From: Eopsaltria australis
Taxonomy: Eukaryota; Chordata; Aves; Passeriformes; Petroicidae
Assembly (NCBI GenBank): GCA_034509425.1
Contig: JAVTVJ010000550.1
Location: forward strand, 1,182,994 to 1,246,993
Length of the DNA stretch: 64,000 bases
Reading direction: 5' to 3'
In this document: positions 28,101 through 43,100 of the stretch, one piece after another
How the letters are laid out: every line of letters starts with the position of its first letter
How positions within the stretch are numbered: position 1 is the stretch's first letter
Program-made: the position numbers and the translations under genes
Notes under the pieces: model-generated
Told to the model about the DNA's origin: nothing
Database searches by the model: none
What the model saw: the letters and a program-made list of their open reading frames with translations, nothing else

Positions 28101-31100
28101 ATGTGAAGTTTCCCACTGCTAGAATTCTGACTTAGGCTTCCATGAAGGAAAAGGACTTGTGTATCATCATCTGTGCAGCTCCCCTTATTGCCCACAGTGG
28201 TGTTGCTTTGCACAGAACTTGGTGCACTGAGAGCCAGCACAAGCAGGCATTTGTAAAGGAAGCAGAACTGAATGTCCCTTGCAGGATGCTGTATTTTCTG
28301 TTTATAGCCAGGCACTGTGCACTGCAAACTGCATGGATCAGAGAGGAGACAAACTAATTCACTTTAGGGAAATACTGATTCCACTGCTGACATGTCACAT
28401 CTCCAGTACTATATACAGAAACAACTAATTTCTCTGGCTTTGTGTTGTGGGAGTCCTATGGAAGATTTTGAGGGGAGAGAAGCAAAGGCTTAAAAAAAAG
28501 TTCTCTCATGGGAGAGACAGAGAGAGAAAAGCGTATATGCATGACTAATTTAAGATTATTGTCCTCTTCAGAAGCAGCAGTAAGTTGTCATAGCCTTGGC
28601 ATTTTTGTGCAGTTGCATGCAGAAAATGGAGTTGGTGAAGTAGAATATACAAAACTGACAGTATTTTGGCTTGTTGTGATGTTTTCCTGGGTAAATTCTG
28701 TTTCCCTACTTATAGGGTCAAATATCCTTCCATGATTTAGACTGTAAACTTGAAACAGATGTTCTTTCTGGATTACCTCTATAAAGCCACTAGCAGAATA
28801 AGCACTAGCAAGACACAAAATGTAGTTATAGATTAAACCCTGAGTCATCAAAAATTTTAAAAGAAAAACATTTAAGTCAAAAGTAAGCTTGAGAAGTCAA
28901 ATCTACATCATTATGCTAAGTCACACTCCCATACACTTACCTTTCATAAATTTAATATGTGGACCTGATCCAAAAAAAGCTTTAGCTTGCTGTCAACAGC
29001 TCTCACATTGAGCTGTAATGACTCTGTATGTTGAACAGATGTTTAAGCAATGATCATTTATGTGCAGCAATGTTCTGCCACTACCTGCAACTCATTAATT
29101 ACTGCTCTCTCAGCGAGTGATGCCAAATGGCGAAATTCCCTTGTATCTAAGATAGCCAGCACTAATTTCTACCTGTAATAGGAATAGCAGCAAAATCAAA
29201 CAATCTGGAGCCTTTAGTCATTCTGGTGGTTCTATTAAACCAGAATGTCTTTAGGTTATTAGAAAACCTGTCTTGTTTCTTCAGACTGCTCAGCAGTGAG
29301 GCAGCACACTAATTATAGTACCTTTACTTCCAAAAAATACTTTAAAAGAATAATTTGACATACCTCTGTGCAAGTGGAGTATTGCACAGTATTACTTGTC
29401 AGACAGGTCTAAAAGCAGAACTTACAGCCAGCAGGTCAGAGTATAAAGGATATTTTAATAAGAAAAGGAAAAGAGCAGTAAAGTCTTGTTATCCAAACAA
29501 GAAGTTTGACGCATCAAAAAAAAAAGAATAATCCCAACAAAACTAACAGGCAAAAAATAACCAATACCAGAACTACCAGCCTTGCTTACTCACAAAATAG
29601 TCACTTGGATCAAATACTTCTGGTAGGAAAGATGGCACCTTGTACCATCTACACTCCTTGGTTATGCAGAGATTCACACTGATGAAGAGGGAACACTGGC
29701 TCTTCTGTCAGGTGTGCTCAGAAGGCCCCAAATAAGCATATGTAAAGTTAGAAGAGAGATGCTTAAGCGAAAATAAACAGAAACAAGGAAAACTCCAGGA
29801 GAGTATAATACAACAAAGCAGACACTTGAGTCCCTGAAAAGCCTTCTCTGAAAGTTCCTAGAACTCAAGGAAGTTCCCAGGGTGGGGACACCACAGCACT
29901 GCTTCCCCCCTCCCTTTCTAAGCCACCTGCAGGGCTCAGGCACCTATCTGGAGCTTGGATCCTTAATTTTCATAATCATTAAATACACCACTTCCCCACC
30001 CTTTTCTCACAAATGAATTCTTGGATGCTGACCCCAGCTGGTCTTTTCAGATGCAATGAGTGCCCCAAATATCAAACAGTTTTTCCCAGACCACCTCTCA
30101 AGAGCACTGCTGAGCTCCCAGTCCACAACACTGTGTCCCCTCATCCACCACAGCAGCAAAAAGGAAGCAGGACCAAGACAGGTCTCATTAGACATGATTC
30201 AGCTTGAGTTCACCAGCCTCAAGCACTGACTGCTCCTGGGATTTCAGTCAAGTTTCTGCATCTGCATTCTTGAGTGAATAACTCCAAAGCAGCAGCACTA
30301 ACAATAGCATCAACACAGACCTGATTTTTCTCCCCCTACATTTAAAGGTTTAGATTTTAAAAACTTAGAACTCAACAGAGTAAGTCAAGCACCCTTTTCA
30401 CTTTGTCTGTGTAACTGATAAGTGCATTGTTGATTCATTCAAAATGCAAAGAAAGAATACAGACAAATGTTTGTCTACCCAACTACCCTGCTAACTTGTC
30501 TTTCAGTGACTTCAATGCAAATTATCTTCCCCAAATACCAACAGGGGTTGCATGAACGCAGGAATGGCAGGATCCTTATAGCAGTGTTTGTAAAGTCCCA
30601 ATTCAGAAACACGCTGAACTTTCTGGCCAGATGAAAGCCTTGAGCCTGCACATATTCATCAATTTAAAAATAAAACAGTAGGCTTAAAGTGCAATCCGTC
30701 ACTAGAATGGGAACTGGCACATCTAAAATAACTTGCCCCATTCTTGCTGCTGCAACGTCTGTGCAATTTTATTTTCAGTTCCTTTTCTATAGAAAAATGT
30801 CAGTGGTCTTTAAAAATACAAACCAATATAAACAGAGCAGTTTTGTTCACATTATCCCAGTGATACCCCAGTAAGTGCACACAACAGAAAGAAACAAATA
30901 TCAGTAAGGGGGGAAAAGTGCCAACTTGACAACTTATTCTAAGCCAAGAGAAAGTTGGTCTTTTTTTCCCTCTGTAGAAACTGTCAGCACTGTGCTAAAT
31001 TTAAGCACATTATCCTTGGAATTAGTGGCTTGATCAAAGACTAAACTTTTCAGACATCGCAATGGTATTATGTAACACTTTATTAGGCCCTTACACACTG

Positions 31101-34100
31101 AAAATCTGGAACATCCTGTATTTAAATGCTCAGTCATGCTCATAGCAACTTAAAACAAGGGCACTGTAAAAATTAGCGTATTAGGACATGCTTGAAAAAT
31201 TTATGTACAGACTTTGCTAGAGGAAAGGGTTGATTTTATCTGTCCTAACACTCATCTCAATACCGGAGCTAGTCCATCTAAGTTTCTTTTTATCTCAATG
31301 GGGAAAAAAGACAATTCTAGGTTGCAATTCATCAAATCCTGAAGCATAAGTCTAGAACAGGTATTTCTACTATAAAAGTACTCTGGACGAGTAAGTTTGG
31401 ATGCAGAAATGTACACTGCAGACTTATAAACAGTGTTTCTGTTACATGCACTAACTTTACCAGAAGCAAAAAGAAATCCCTTGATTGTCAAACTGGGCTT
31501 CATTTAGTTGCAAGGAATGAAGTTTTCAAAACTGAGCCATAGCTTCTCATGCTTCAATTTTTGGTTTAACACTTAAAGACACCATAAACAGGTACCGTAT
31601 TCCAGAAGCTGATACTCTACATTAATTTCAAGTGCCTGAATCAGAACTGGGAAAAAACAAAACAAAACACAAACCTAAAACCAAACAACCAAAGAAAAAG
31701 GTGCCAATCAGAAGAAAAGCAAACTAGCATATCTACTGCTAGATATATGTGGAAGAGGTTTAGGGTAACAATGCTCCCCCACAATGGGTGCAGCCAAACA
31801 CTCTGTTTTCTGCTTCCCCAAGCAGGTGCTACAAACCTCACTTCTTCCTGTCCTCTTCCTTGCCTAAGCAGTTTTCTGTCTCTGAAATACACAGGAACAG
31901 CACTTGTAGATGGGGTGAAGAACCAAGAAAATGCTTTCAGACGAGCATAAAAACATAATTCTGGAGTACATCAATGTGGAAAGGTGAAGATTTATGTTGC
32001 TCTCTTATGCTCCAACCTAGCAAAATAAAGGGAGATCATACCCTTTTCAATAATGCAGTCAGCAGAATTTGGTGAAAGAGGAACAGAAAGTATTCCCAGC
32101 CACCTTTCACAGGCAGAAGAGGACACACAAAACTTTTAGGAAGCCAGCAGCAAGGGCCAGGGAAAATGTGCAGTGAATCTGCAGAGAATTGTTTTTCATT
32201 GGAATTAATTTTCAGTCAGCTCAACCTGTGCAGATGCACAATAGACAGGTTTTTCACATGGGAAGAAAAAAAAGTATGGCACAAGGGCAGGAGATATGTG
32301 CACAACCACATTTTTCAGCAGTAAACTTTAGTCAGAACCATTTAATTGGGAAATTCAGTTTATAGTAAGAGAATTGTATTTGCAAACATAAGAGATAGTA
32401 AAAATCACTCTTTTTGCTTCCAAAAACAATGAAAATTTTATATTTTTCAGCAGCTTGCCGAGTCACGCATTTCCCCAAAGGCACTTGATTCTGCTGGCCA
32501 GCAGATTTTCTAGATAGCTATTTTCTTCATTTTTAGCCTCTTTCCAAGGAGCTGTGTATGTGCTTTTTTTTTTTCAATTCAAGCACAATTATCTTTGTTT
32601 CATTCCTTTGCTATTACAGTGACCATGTAGAATCAGCAAACCTCTGTGAACTGCCAGCTCCAGATACTCACTTTCACAACCACAAAATACTGCTCCTTCC
32701 TATTGTTCTACAGTTTAAAAGTAAAATTACTGCTCTACGCTTTTAATATATAACATGTTTATCTAACCTTCATTTATGTGGGCTGCAGACTTATTTTTAA
32801 TTCCTTCAGAACTGTGGCAGGAAGAGAAGACACTAACAAAATGTGTACTGTGACAATATCCTGTTGTGGCTTTTTTCTCCTTCCTTATTTCTGCTCAGAA
32901 TTTGCAGCATACTTGCTTCATGATCATTTATTTTGGATCATGAACCATGCAAAAAGACAAGAACATAACCCCAGCTGTTCCGTTATGCCTGTTACAAGCA
33001 CCTTACATCTACAGCAAATATCTCTGAAAGCTGAACTTTGGAGCATGCCTAATTTTAGGCACTCAGCTTCAGACACTATTGAAAACAAGTAACTTGGAGA
33101 TGACAAGTGCTCAGGACTTGGCACAAGTCAAATATCTCAACCACCACTAAACTAACATATTTGGAAATCATCAGTACCTTTCAAAAAAGTCATGCTCTGA
33201 AGGAATTTCAGGGGTTGCCCCCTCAAATTAAACAAACAAATAACAAAAACAAAAAAAGCCCACATTTCCTAGTTTTCAAACTTAGCAACCAAATCAAAAC
33301 AAAAACTAACAGGAAAACACACAGCATGAACAAGCGCCAGTTGGTGAATAAAGAAACGCAAACAAAAAAAATAAAAAGAGAGAGAGAGAGATTTGGCTTT
33401 TGCTATAAATTAATTTTATTTGCACTATACTATATTTGAGGAAAAAAAATATTTCATTTCCTTGCCCCATTAAAGCCTTCTTTACATATGCCCCCACTGG
33501 AGCTTTACAGTTCTATTTGCATGCAGCACAGCAGAACTTTGGGTTACAACACTGATATTTTCCAAAGATAACTGCGATATGAGGAGGAAAAAACTCACTC
33601 ACGTTTGCTTAATAGCAGTATTTTTGTATTCTTGCCATGCTTATGAGTCAGCAATAGCAGAAACTTAACTTGCTTTTCTTAAGCAACAGGAGTAAGTCTC
33701 CTTACTTTTTCCTCAGTTAGAAAAAAAGACAAGAATGCTCTTACATTTTAAAATTATTACAGTGATGCTCCTTCTGTGCAGTGACGGGCAACTTATTATC
33801 CAAGAAACAAAGTACAACAACAGAGTTCCAAAAACTCCAAGTGAACTCTTCTCAAAATACCCTAAGAATTTGAACATAGGCAGGGAAAAGAAATCCAACA
33901 ATCCTTTAAATTGCATAAACAATTATAATTTCCCTTTCAAGCAAGCCCTTTACACATAAAGCCTAAAAAAACATTCTTTAAAAGAACTAGAACATTGCAC
34001 GATCTGCCCAGCTGGCTTACAAAATGTATTTCCACCTCTCTATCGCAAGGTTTTATACCACTAACATCTGGGTATCTCAGAGGCACTTTGAGACAGCATT

Positions 34101-37100
34101 TCAGGTTTGATTTTTAGCAAACTTTGCTATCTCAGAAGGCACATGGTGTTTTTCCCACTGTTGCTGCAGCACTGAGGTGCAGATTCGGATTCAGGGAGCA
34201 TTTCAGTTTCTCTGATGCTGGAAGGCACCTGAGCAATGGGCGGCACGGAATTTATATGGGACAAGGGAGAGGAGACTCGGGAGCTGGAGGTGACCAGCAA
34301 CCTGGGTTCTCAATGACCACCTGAAGCTTTTCCAGGTCACAAGCCACTAGTCCCACCTGCCAGCAAATAAATGAGGCCACTGTCTCATAGACAGAAATTC
34401 TCCAAGCCACTGCAAACACATGATCTTAGACACAGCAATGAGGCACACTTGCCATTTAGGATCTTCTAAATGGGACAGGTACATCACCCTTATAAGTGAC
34501 CATGCTCAGAAACTGAAGGGCCACAGGAAAAGGAAAAAGAGAAGGCAGATATACAATCTATTTTCTCCTGACAATCATTTAAACCCTAATTCAACTCTAT
34601 CTAGGCAAAAAAAAAAAAAAAAACAAACCCAGGAAGCCCAAGTGAGACACCTAAGCAACTGAGGTAATGGTGCACATAAATATGTATGACTGATAAACAG
34701 AAAGATAACAGACTACAGATCAGGATGTCAGAACCCTATCAAAGGATGAAGGCAGACTTCACCAGACACCTGCTGGCATAGTCTATTCAAAGAATATATG
34801 CAGAACACAAAACTATCAAATACAGCATTAAAGATATGCAGCATGAACTGAACAGAGGGGAAGTGCTCAGTATATGGACAAAAACCCCCAGCAGTTAAAA
34901 ATAAGAACAGAAAAGTAAGAGGATAACCCAACAGGGGAATACATTGCAAATCATATAAGGAGCCAGTTACTTTTTATACAAACTAATAAAGAGAAGGACA
35001 GCTGCAGCTGGGGCTGCCTGAAAGCGGAGTGTTGGAGAAGTGACCTCTCCTGGGCGTTGGCTGATCTTCCCTGCAGAAATCTGGAGCTTCCTGCTTTATT
35101 ATCACCATGTGAAGAAACTCAAGTAACAAATCCAGCATCCAGTTGAGGTCTGGGGGGAGATGATGACTCTAGCAGAGCCACTCACCCATAATGGAAGTAG
35201 CCGTGCTTCCGACTGTCAGCAGCGATTTGGGATCCTAAAGGCATCAGCAACACCAGAGGCAGGGCTGACAGAAATCAGTGCCTGCAGAGGAAACAAGCCC
35301 TGAAACGACCCAGAAAAAGAACAGGTACTTCCAAAAGCTTTTTCTTTAAAGCTACACTTACCCTAGAAACTCATGTCTTTCATATAAACATCCAAGTTCA
35401 CACTGGGTCTGGCCACGTTCTCAGCCCTAGCAGCCTCGTGTTGAAAGGGTTTTGCAGCCAGGTCTGGACTGCATGAAAAAGACCTGAATTTTATTCACTG
35501 TTGAATCTGCAGCCTATCACATTTGTCTGAACATGAAGAAACACTGGGAGACAGAAGGGAATAAGTCCCTTCTTCACTTGACTAGAAAGGTTGTGAACTC
35601 CCCCACCCTGGAGGTGTTCAAGGCCACCTGGGGCTTTGAATAACATGGTCTGGTGGAAGGTTCCCTGGCATAAGGATTGAAGCTAAATGTTCTTTCAACA
35701 CATTCTATTACTCTAAGGCTTAGATCAATTTCTTTCATGCTGCTCACATACACTTTCACCGTGATCCCTCTTAAAAGTCACATTTCTAAAGTAAACCTCT
35801 CAGTTCCTTCACTTTGCTTTAGCAGTTTTAAGAAAATGAGCTTACCCTTTATTTTTTTTCTCTTTTATCTAGTTCATATTTTCATTCTGGTTCATGGCAA
35901 AGAAAAGCTACAGTCATCCTTTGATTGACAAAAACAACAACAATGGAACACAAATATAGTTATGTCACTCTGCCCTGACCATTCTTTGTTCTAATCCTCA
36001 TTTTATTTACAGATTAGCATCAACAGAACACCTCTGAAACTTTCTTTTTCCAAACTGCTGAGCCCATTTTCCTCTCTGCAATGTTAGGTTTGCAAATTGG
36101 GAAATAGCACCCTAACAGAGAAGTGGCAATAAAGGTAACACAAAATTAAAATTATATTCTCTGAACAAAAAACAAACAAGTGTTTCCTCTCTCAAGAGTC
36201 TATCATATTTCACAATGTCTCACAGCAATATGCCTACACTTTCAACATATTTCTATAAAGTAGGGAAAGAAAACCCACCCATACTCTGAGTGCAGTGTCA
36301 TTGTTGCTGTGGCAACTACAGACCGCAATTTTTTGCCTCTAGAGAATTAGCATGAACACAAACATGCACTCAAAGGCACAGACAGCTGTGGGTCCTAACA
36401 GTGCCTACAACTCACTGTGGACACCTAATGCTGCCATCAAAAACTGAATTTAATTTTTAAGAAATGAACTTTAACTTCTCAGTTGTCTACACTTTGTTTT
36501 CACTTTCAATACAGCATAGTTGGCAAAATATCCTGAGAAACCCTGACACATAAGAAGTGTAAATGTCAGACTACTTAAACTCCACTTATGAGTGAACAGA
36601 GTAATTACAGAACTCTCTCTAAAACAGATAAGTTATTGATCTATCAGCTGGAATTTGCTGGTATAAATACTTAATACAAACCGTAGGAGTCAGGGATTTG
36701 AACCTGCCCTCTGTGTGTGTGCACAGTCAATACTGTACTCTCTTTAACACTACCTCACACTGGTAACAGGAAAAAAGCCTACTTTCACCAGTTTACAATG
36801 TCATTAAAGCCAGATGTAAGAGGCAAAAATTAAAACTTTTCTACTCAGTGGTCCTTTAAAAAGGAAAAGCTTTACTTAAAACAAATACATGAGTATGAAA
36901 ACAAGCACAGGAGATATTCAAGAAATGTTGAAAGTGGGGGGTCCTCAACTGTTTTAGGTTTTGCCTCGTCATTTTGCCTTCCCCATTCCTGCCCTATCTG
37001 CATACCAGGGGCAAATTGCACTTGAACAAGAAACCACAGATGAAGAAGTTGGTGAAGTCCAGTTAGAGCTTTGACACGAGACCAGGGCCTATAGAAGCAG

Positions 37101-40100
37101 CAAACACTCATGCAGTTCATGACAGTCAGCAGTTGAAGTCTGTTTCTTGGCCTGAAATTGTTATTTAGTTTTTATAGTATTCTGCACATAATCCAAAGAA
37201 ATTATTTAAAACAGTATTTTCTTGCCTTCCTTTTCCATCCCAGATGTCCCCAGCATGACATACTAACTGAACTTGAAGACCACAGAATTTATTCTCAGAC
37301 TGATCAAAAATTTTAAATTTGCTATTCCACAGGGTTGCCAGGTTTTTGTCTAGGATTCAGCAGCCAGATACACACACTCAGGTCTATTTGCCTTTTGCTT
37401 AAGTCATCTAGTTAAGCAGCTCACATGCTTTGAGACAGCTTCCCACCCTCTACACTACAGGGTGTCACATGAGGGCACAGGCAAAACTCCCATTATCCAG
37501 CCACTCTGTCACCAGGTAAACACCAGGTAAATGCTGAGAGTGCTCGAATCTCACGAGGACAAAGCACCCAGAAAGAGGGAAATGAAGACTTGTTCTAATA
37601 TTTAGTATTTGTTTTGCCTCAGACCAGATAGCATGAAACACTCACGCTACAGACTGATTAACTTTCTTAAAAGTTTTCAGAACAGTGAATACCGTTTCCT
37701 ATTGAAGAAAAAAAATAAAAACTATTCCAGGCTAGAAAAGCTATCTAGTTAACATTTGGAATTTCGGTTTTTAAAATTATTTTCTATTTGGGTACTTTAC
37801 TAACACTTAGAGGAATGATTGAGAACAAATTCTCTGAAAACTTGTAAATGTTTTAACATATTTGATTCAAAAATATGTTTACAAGGGTTTTTTTCCTCAC
37901 ATTATTAAAATTGGTTTTTTTAAAGCCTAGAATTTTCTTATAATGAGGGAAGCCCAAAACACTGGAGAAAAAATATTTCCACTCAATTCCATTAAGGATG
38001 CAACATCCTGTAAGTAGACCCTATTCAAAAAACTTAAAAAAAAAAATTTCGTCACAATGTGTGCTTTTGTTTCTGCATCTGTGCTCACCTGAGATTCTGC
38101 AAAAGCTGTTTAAAATGCTTTAAGCTGGGACAAGAAGGACTGGTGAAAATAAACATTTCCAATTAAGGTCATATGATGGGAGACTGATGCAATCTTGCTC
38201 TGGGGAAGGACCACCCAAAGGGTTTCCCTTCACTGTTCTCTGCACTGGCAGAGGCAGGACTGGCTGACCTGGCCAAGCCCTGTGCAGAACGGGCTGGATT
38301 CCACCTATTCAGAAGTGACCAAACAAGCCTGACCAGTGCTATGCTCTGAAGAAACCGCCAGATGAAGGTCAGAGAATTCCACTATGTCCATCTTAACAAG
38401 TGCTGAGGTGGAGCAAAAATGGGTCTGAAGAGCAAAGCAGCTGAGAGTGAGGAGCCTCATTCCTGTGACTCTGTCTGGAGGGTCTCAGTTCAGAGGAGCT
38501 GAACTCAAGAGCTGCGTCCCCCACAACAACTGAGGCACTGCAGGTCCCTGGGGAGCACCCTCTGGCTTCACATTCTCAGAAAGCAACCCTGTGTAGATGT
38601 GCCAGGGCCACTTTGTGCCTAAAGTGTGCCAAATGGGGACAGTTAAGGGATTCCTTCCCAAAACACACTCCTGGTCCAAACTATATATTAACATAAACAC
38701 TCTCACCGCTGTTCGTAAACAACGGTAGAAATTTTTGCATCAGGCTGTACTTTTAAGAGAAGCCCTGAGTTTCTGGAAGATCTCCTTAATGACCCTCACT
38801 AGACTACCCAAGTATCCAGGAGATGAGGTTTGGTACCCCCAAGGTTACCTGTAACTACTAAGTCACATACAGAGGGATTTTTTTCCCTCCAACGTAAAAT
38901 GTAGCCCACTGACATCTTCTGAAAATCAGATACTTCACTTGATTTTGGCTAAGTACAAAAGGTTGGATTCCTGCAGTAATGCCAAGCCCAGTGCTGCAGC
39001 CTCCCCTGCCCAGGGACCAGCATTTTGGTAAGGCTGCCTCCAGCGCTGCCCATCCTTGTGAACTGTAACAGGAGCCAAGGAGCAGCCAGAGTATTAAACA
39101 CCGTGCCAGGCTGGCAAACGCACAGCAAATCCCTAAGCACCAGGGGCTCCCCCGAATACACAGAGCCAGCTCTGTGCTCAGTGCCTAGACCCCTAGGCTG
39201 GAGCCCAAGAGTCTTCATCACTCCTTTAGATTTTCTCAAAATAGCTGCAGAGTGCCATTAAATCAGTGCTGGCGTGATTAACGTGCAGAGAAGGTTTCAG
39301 GAAACTTTATGCAGCCCTTCAAGGTTTATTTTTCCAGATCTTGTTTAACACAAATGAGAAGGAAAGTGCTTAAAAGGAGGAAAATTGTAAGCAGCTGATT
39401 CCAGTTGCACTTTTGTCCCTTGCCAAATTAAAAACTTAGTAGGACAGGCTTTGTTTTCAAGGCATGAGGGATGTGGAAATATTTACCCTGGTAGTATCAA
39501 GACATCAGCCATAAGGTTCAAGACTACAGTGCCAAACACAGTGAGAACACACTGAAAAAGGCAGCACACGTTTCCAAAGCAGAGGATAATGTGTATTTAT
39601 TGCAATTGTTAGTGATAGCTGACCTGAACAGAGGAAAATTCTTTGGAGACAGCCTTAATCTTTGGAAAGTACTGTATCTCTGTCTCAGGACTGTCCCAGG
39701 AAGATACAGAATTCTGGACCTTGCACAAGTGGCTGAAACAGGTTAGAGACTGGATTTACTCTGAATGCACTATGAACTGCTCTGTTCACAAGCACCTGTT
39801 TAACTGGGGACCCAAACCAGGGTCAGCAAAATTCTTCCTCTGTTCTTCACATCATGCTTTGTCCTATGGCATTGCAATAAAAGCTAATGGTTTCTTCTAA
39901 GGAAAACAGTTTTACAAAATCTAGGTACTCAAAAGTCAGAAAATATAAAAATTAAAGTTGGTTTTGGCAGTGCAACTAATATTTCTCTATAAATGTGTTG
40001 AATTCAAATTTTACTTCTTCTTATTGTTTCTCAGATAACTAAAATTTACATGGTTTTATACTTTTGCAGTTGAGTGTATTAGGAAGGGAGGCATTTAATG

Positions 40101-43100
40101 TAACAAATACTGCTGCAATTCAAAATGGAAATGTAGAATTTTCAATTGTAAAATGACTGGCATTAGGAAATTGAAATGTAGCATAGTTTGTACCAACCGT
40201 GACAGTTGTTGCCAGTGCTTCAGAACAGCTTTTTTCAGTTAAAAACCTGATCCTAACCCCACTTAAATCTTTAATTAACTTCCATCTTCAGTTATCTGGC
40301 TTCGGTCTGTAACAAATTACCTTTCTTTCCTCAGCATTACATTTTCTAATTTCTCTATTGACAGCCATTAAAGGACCCTCAAAGTTCACAGACTAAAGTC
40401 TGCTGAGTTGCTAGAAAGTTAGATTTTATTTCACTTTACACTGTCCAAAAGGTGGAGAATAAATCTGCTGATTAGTTAAATCAGAACACAGAGGAGTAAA
40501 ACTGAAGTGGGACAGGGGGAAAAAAAAAAAAAAAAAAAAAAAATAGTTAACAAAACCATCCCTGATTTTGGGATCAGAATACACGTTGATTTTAGTAACA
40601 GTTAAAAAAGATACATATACTTTTTTCTTCTTTCTCGTTTTTAAATCAGTTCACCAGCACGCTTTGTGCTGAGAGTTATTCAAACTTAAGGAATGGTGGA
40701 AAGACATCTTTAATACTCCAACTATCCCAAGATTCAGAGGTATGTCCTGGAATCCCTCCCTCCACAGTTAGTTTTTTTATTTAAACTGCTGCCAAAATAT
40801 AAATATGCAGATGACCTACAATGAAAGAATTAAAATGAAAAATTTTTCATTCCCACCAGTAGACAAAGCCAAAATTAAGTTCAAGGGAACTTTTTTTTTC
40901 CTCTTTGGGGAAACATGGCTGGCCTCATCAATGAAAACACCAAAGTTAAAAGCTCTCTGATATAAACATGAGAAGATGTTCATACAGTTTTTTGAGGGAG
41001 TTTTCTCTGAACATATTTTCCTCAAAGTCAGCAACCTTGGTACTGTCTGACAATGGGTCAGGGTAACAAGGCCTGTTAAAATGTAAGGTTTGTTGTACAG
41101 GAGTTGACCATTTGCACTAGGGCTGCTACTTCTAAAGCAATAGGTAACCTGGCATATTGAGGGTACTACAAAATAACCTTGAAAAGTGAAACTTTTTAAC
41201 GGTGTGTCTTAACTCTCCATGCGTGAATTACTTCTAGAGATGCCTAAAGTTTAGGAAGGCGTGGTAAAATTACATATGAATAAACAATGCAATTAAATTT
41301 ACTTGTAATATAGCTTTAAATAGTATATTTATTTCTTCACAGTATTTTTACACATACATGCTCTGTTTACATAAATTACACTACTAAAAGTTTAATGTTT
41401 AACTTCCCATATCTCACTGATTTATGGTAAAGGACTATATCTTGAAATTGGTAATTTTGGGCATTTATAACAAAAGTAGTGTATACTTTGCCAAAGGTCA
41501 CTGTATAAGCAAACCGGAGGGATGACATTCCAGCATCAATGATTTGGGGAATACACGATATGGAAATAAAAAACACCCCAAAATTCTTTTGTAAATGCTG
41601 CTGAAGGTATATCATTGACCCAGACAGGTATTTCTAGAACACAAGTCAGCTAAACTTCAAAGTCTGCTTTCCTGAGATATGAGAATGAATTGAACATAGA
41701 GAGTCTTTTCATCCTCTTTCAAGCTTATTAATCTTGTTACCAAATATAGCACTTCTTAAAAAATAATATTTCAATGCTAAATTCAAAGATCAATCATCCA
41801 TTGAAGAGACATGCAAATACATGCTGACACATCAGGATTGTTTTAGCATCTAAAGCAGACAACACTGCTATGTTCTCATGCAGTGCACTGTCTGCTAAAC
41901 AAAATGTGAGCTGTGTGCCAGGTACACAATGCAGACAGGAACTCCATCCTCTGTAATTCTGTGCTGCTTTTAAACCCAAGTTGCAATCTTTTAATTAAGA
42001 AAACCACCAATGTGAAAAATGACATTTTCATAGTCATCCATGCTTCCCATAGTGAGTGATACAACAGCTGCTTCTGAGATGACAAAACATTTTCCAAGTA
42101 CCATTACCACAGCTTTTCTGCCCCAGCAATGAAACGGTAAGGATTATAACTTTCATTTCTCAGACCTTCAGCTCAACTTTTTTTTTTCTGGTGTTTTATA
42201 TAGAGTGAAATCTCTCTCATAGCACAGTCCTCACAGAAAACCATCTCTATAAAAGAAGGGACAAGTCCTCTGTTCATTTAACACACAGGCAGACACACAT
42301 GGCTTTCACACACCACAGTGACCTGGAGGGTCTAAACTCCACCTTTGCCTCTCACTCTCCAAGCACTTCCTGGCATTTTGAAGGTTCAGGGCCAGCCACA
42401 GGGAACTGCCAGCCACATGGCCCAGAGTGAGACTGGGACTGTCACCATCCAACAGGCTGAGCACGATGATGAGGACGCAGAGTGGCAAACCAGAGACACC
42501 TCCCTTGCTGCAGCCTGGGCACCAAGCAGAAGGCACAGAGAGCCTGTCAGCACTGCAATAAGAGACTCATGTAAAACCAGTCCCTGCTCCACATGGGATT
42601 CAGACCTGGTAAAGCTGTCTTTCATACACAGAGCTCCATTCTGTGCAGAGGAGCAAGTGACTGAACTTCTCCCCACTTCAGCAAACGACTCTCTCATTCT
42701 TATGAGGAAGGTAAGCAATCCACCTGGCAGAAGAGCCATGTGAAAAAGTTTTTATTTTGCTTCTGAGGGCCTTAGCACTGCAGGTCAGAGTTGAGACTCA
42801 TGTGATTTGAGGGAACAGTGGTGGCACAGTGCTTCCATGCATATCCACGATCTGGGTATTTCCTATTCCAGGACAGCAGAAATCCCTGATGCTTGGCACA
42901 GTGCAGCACACTGCAGTGGGGCAGGAGGAGTGGGGGAAATTTTTAAAAAGCATTGATGGCATAATCTCACAGGGAAAATGAAACAGGGGGGATTTTCAGG
43001 TGAGGAAAGCTCTGTTTCATTGCAGCTATGCTGCAGTTCTGTGATGAATCCCAGCAAGGGGGGCTCCTCCTGGCACATCACTGCCCCATGCCACTGGAGC

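Noticed and set aside
37839..37883. Inverted repeat CTTGTAAA...TTTACAAG
   Set aside because: The arms are interrupted by a 7-base bulge and AT-rich, within what chance gives in this composition.
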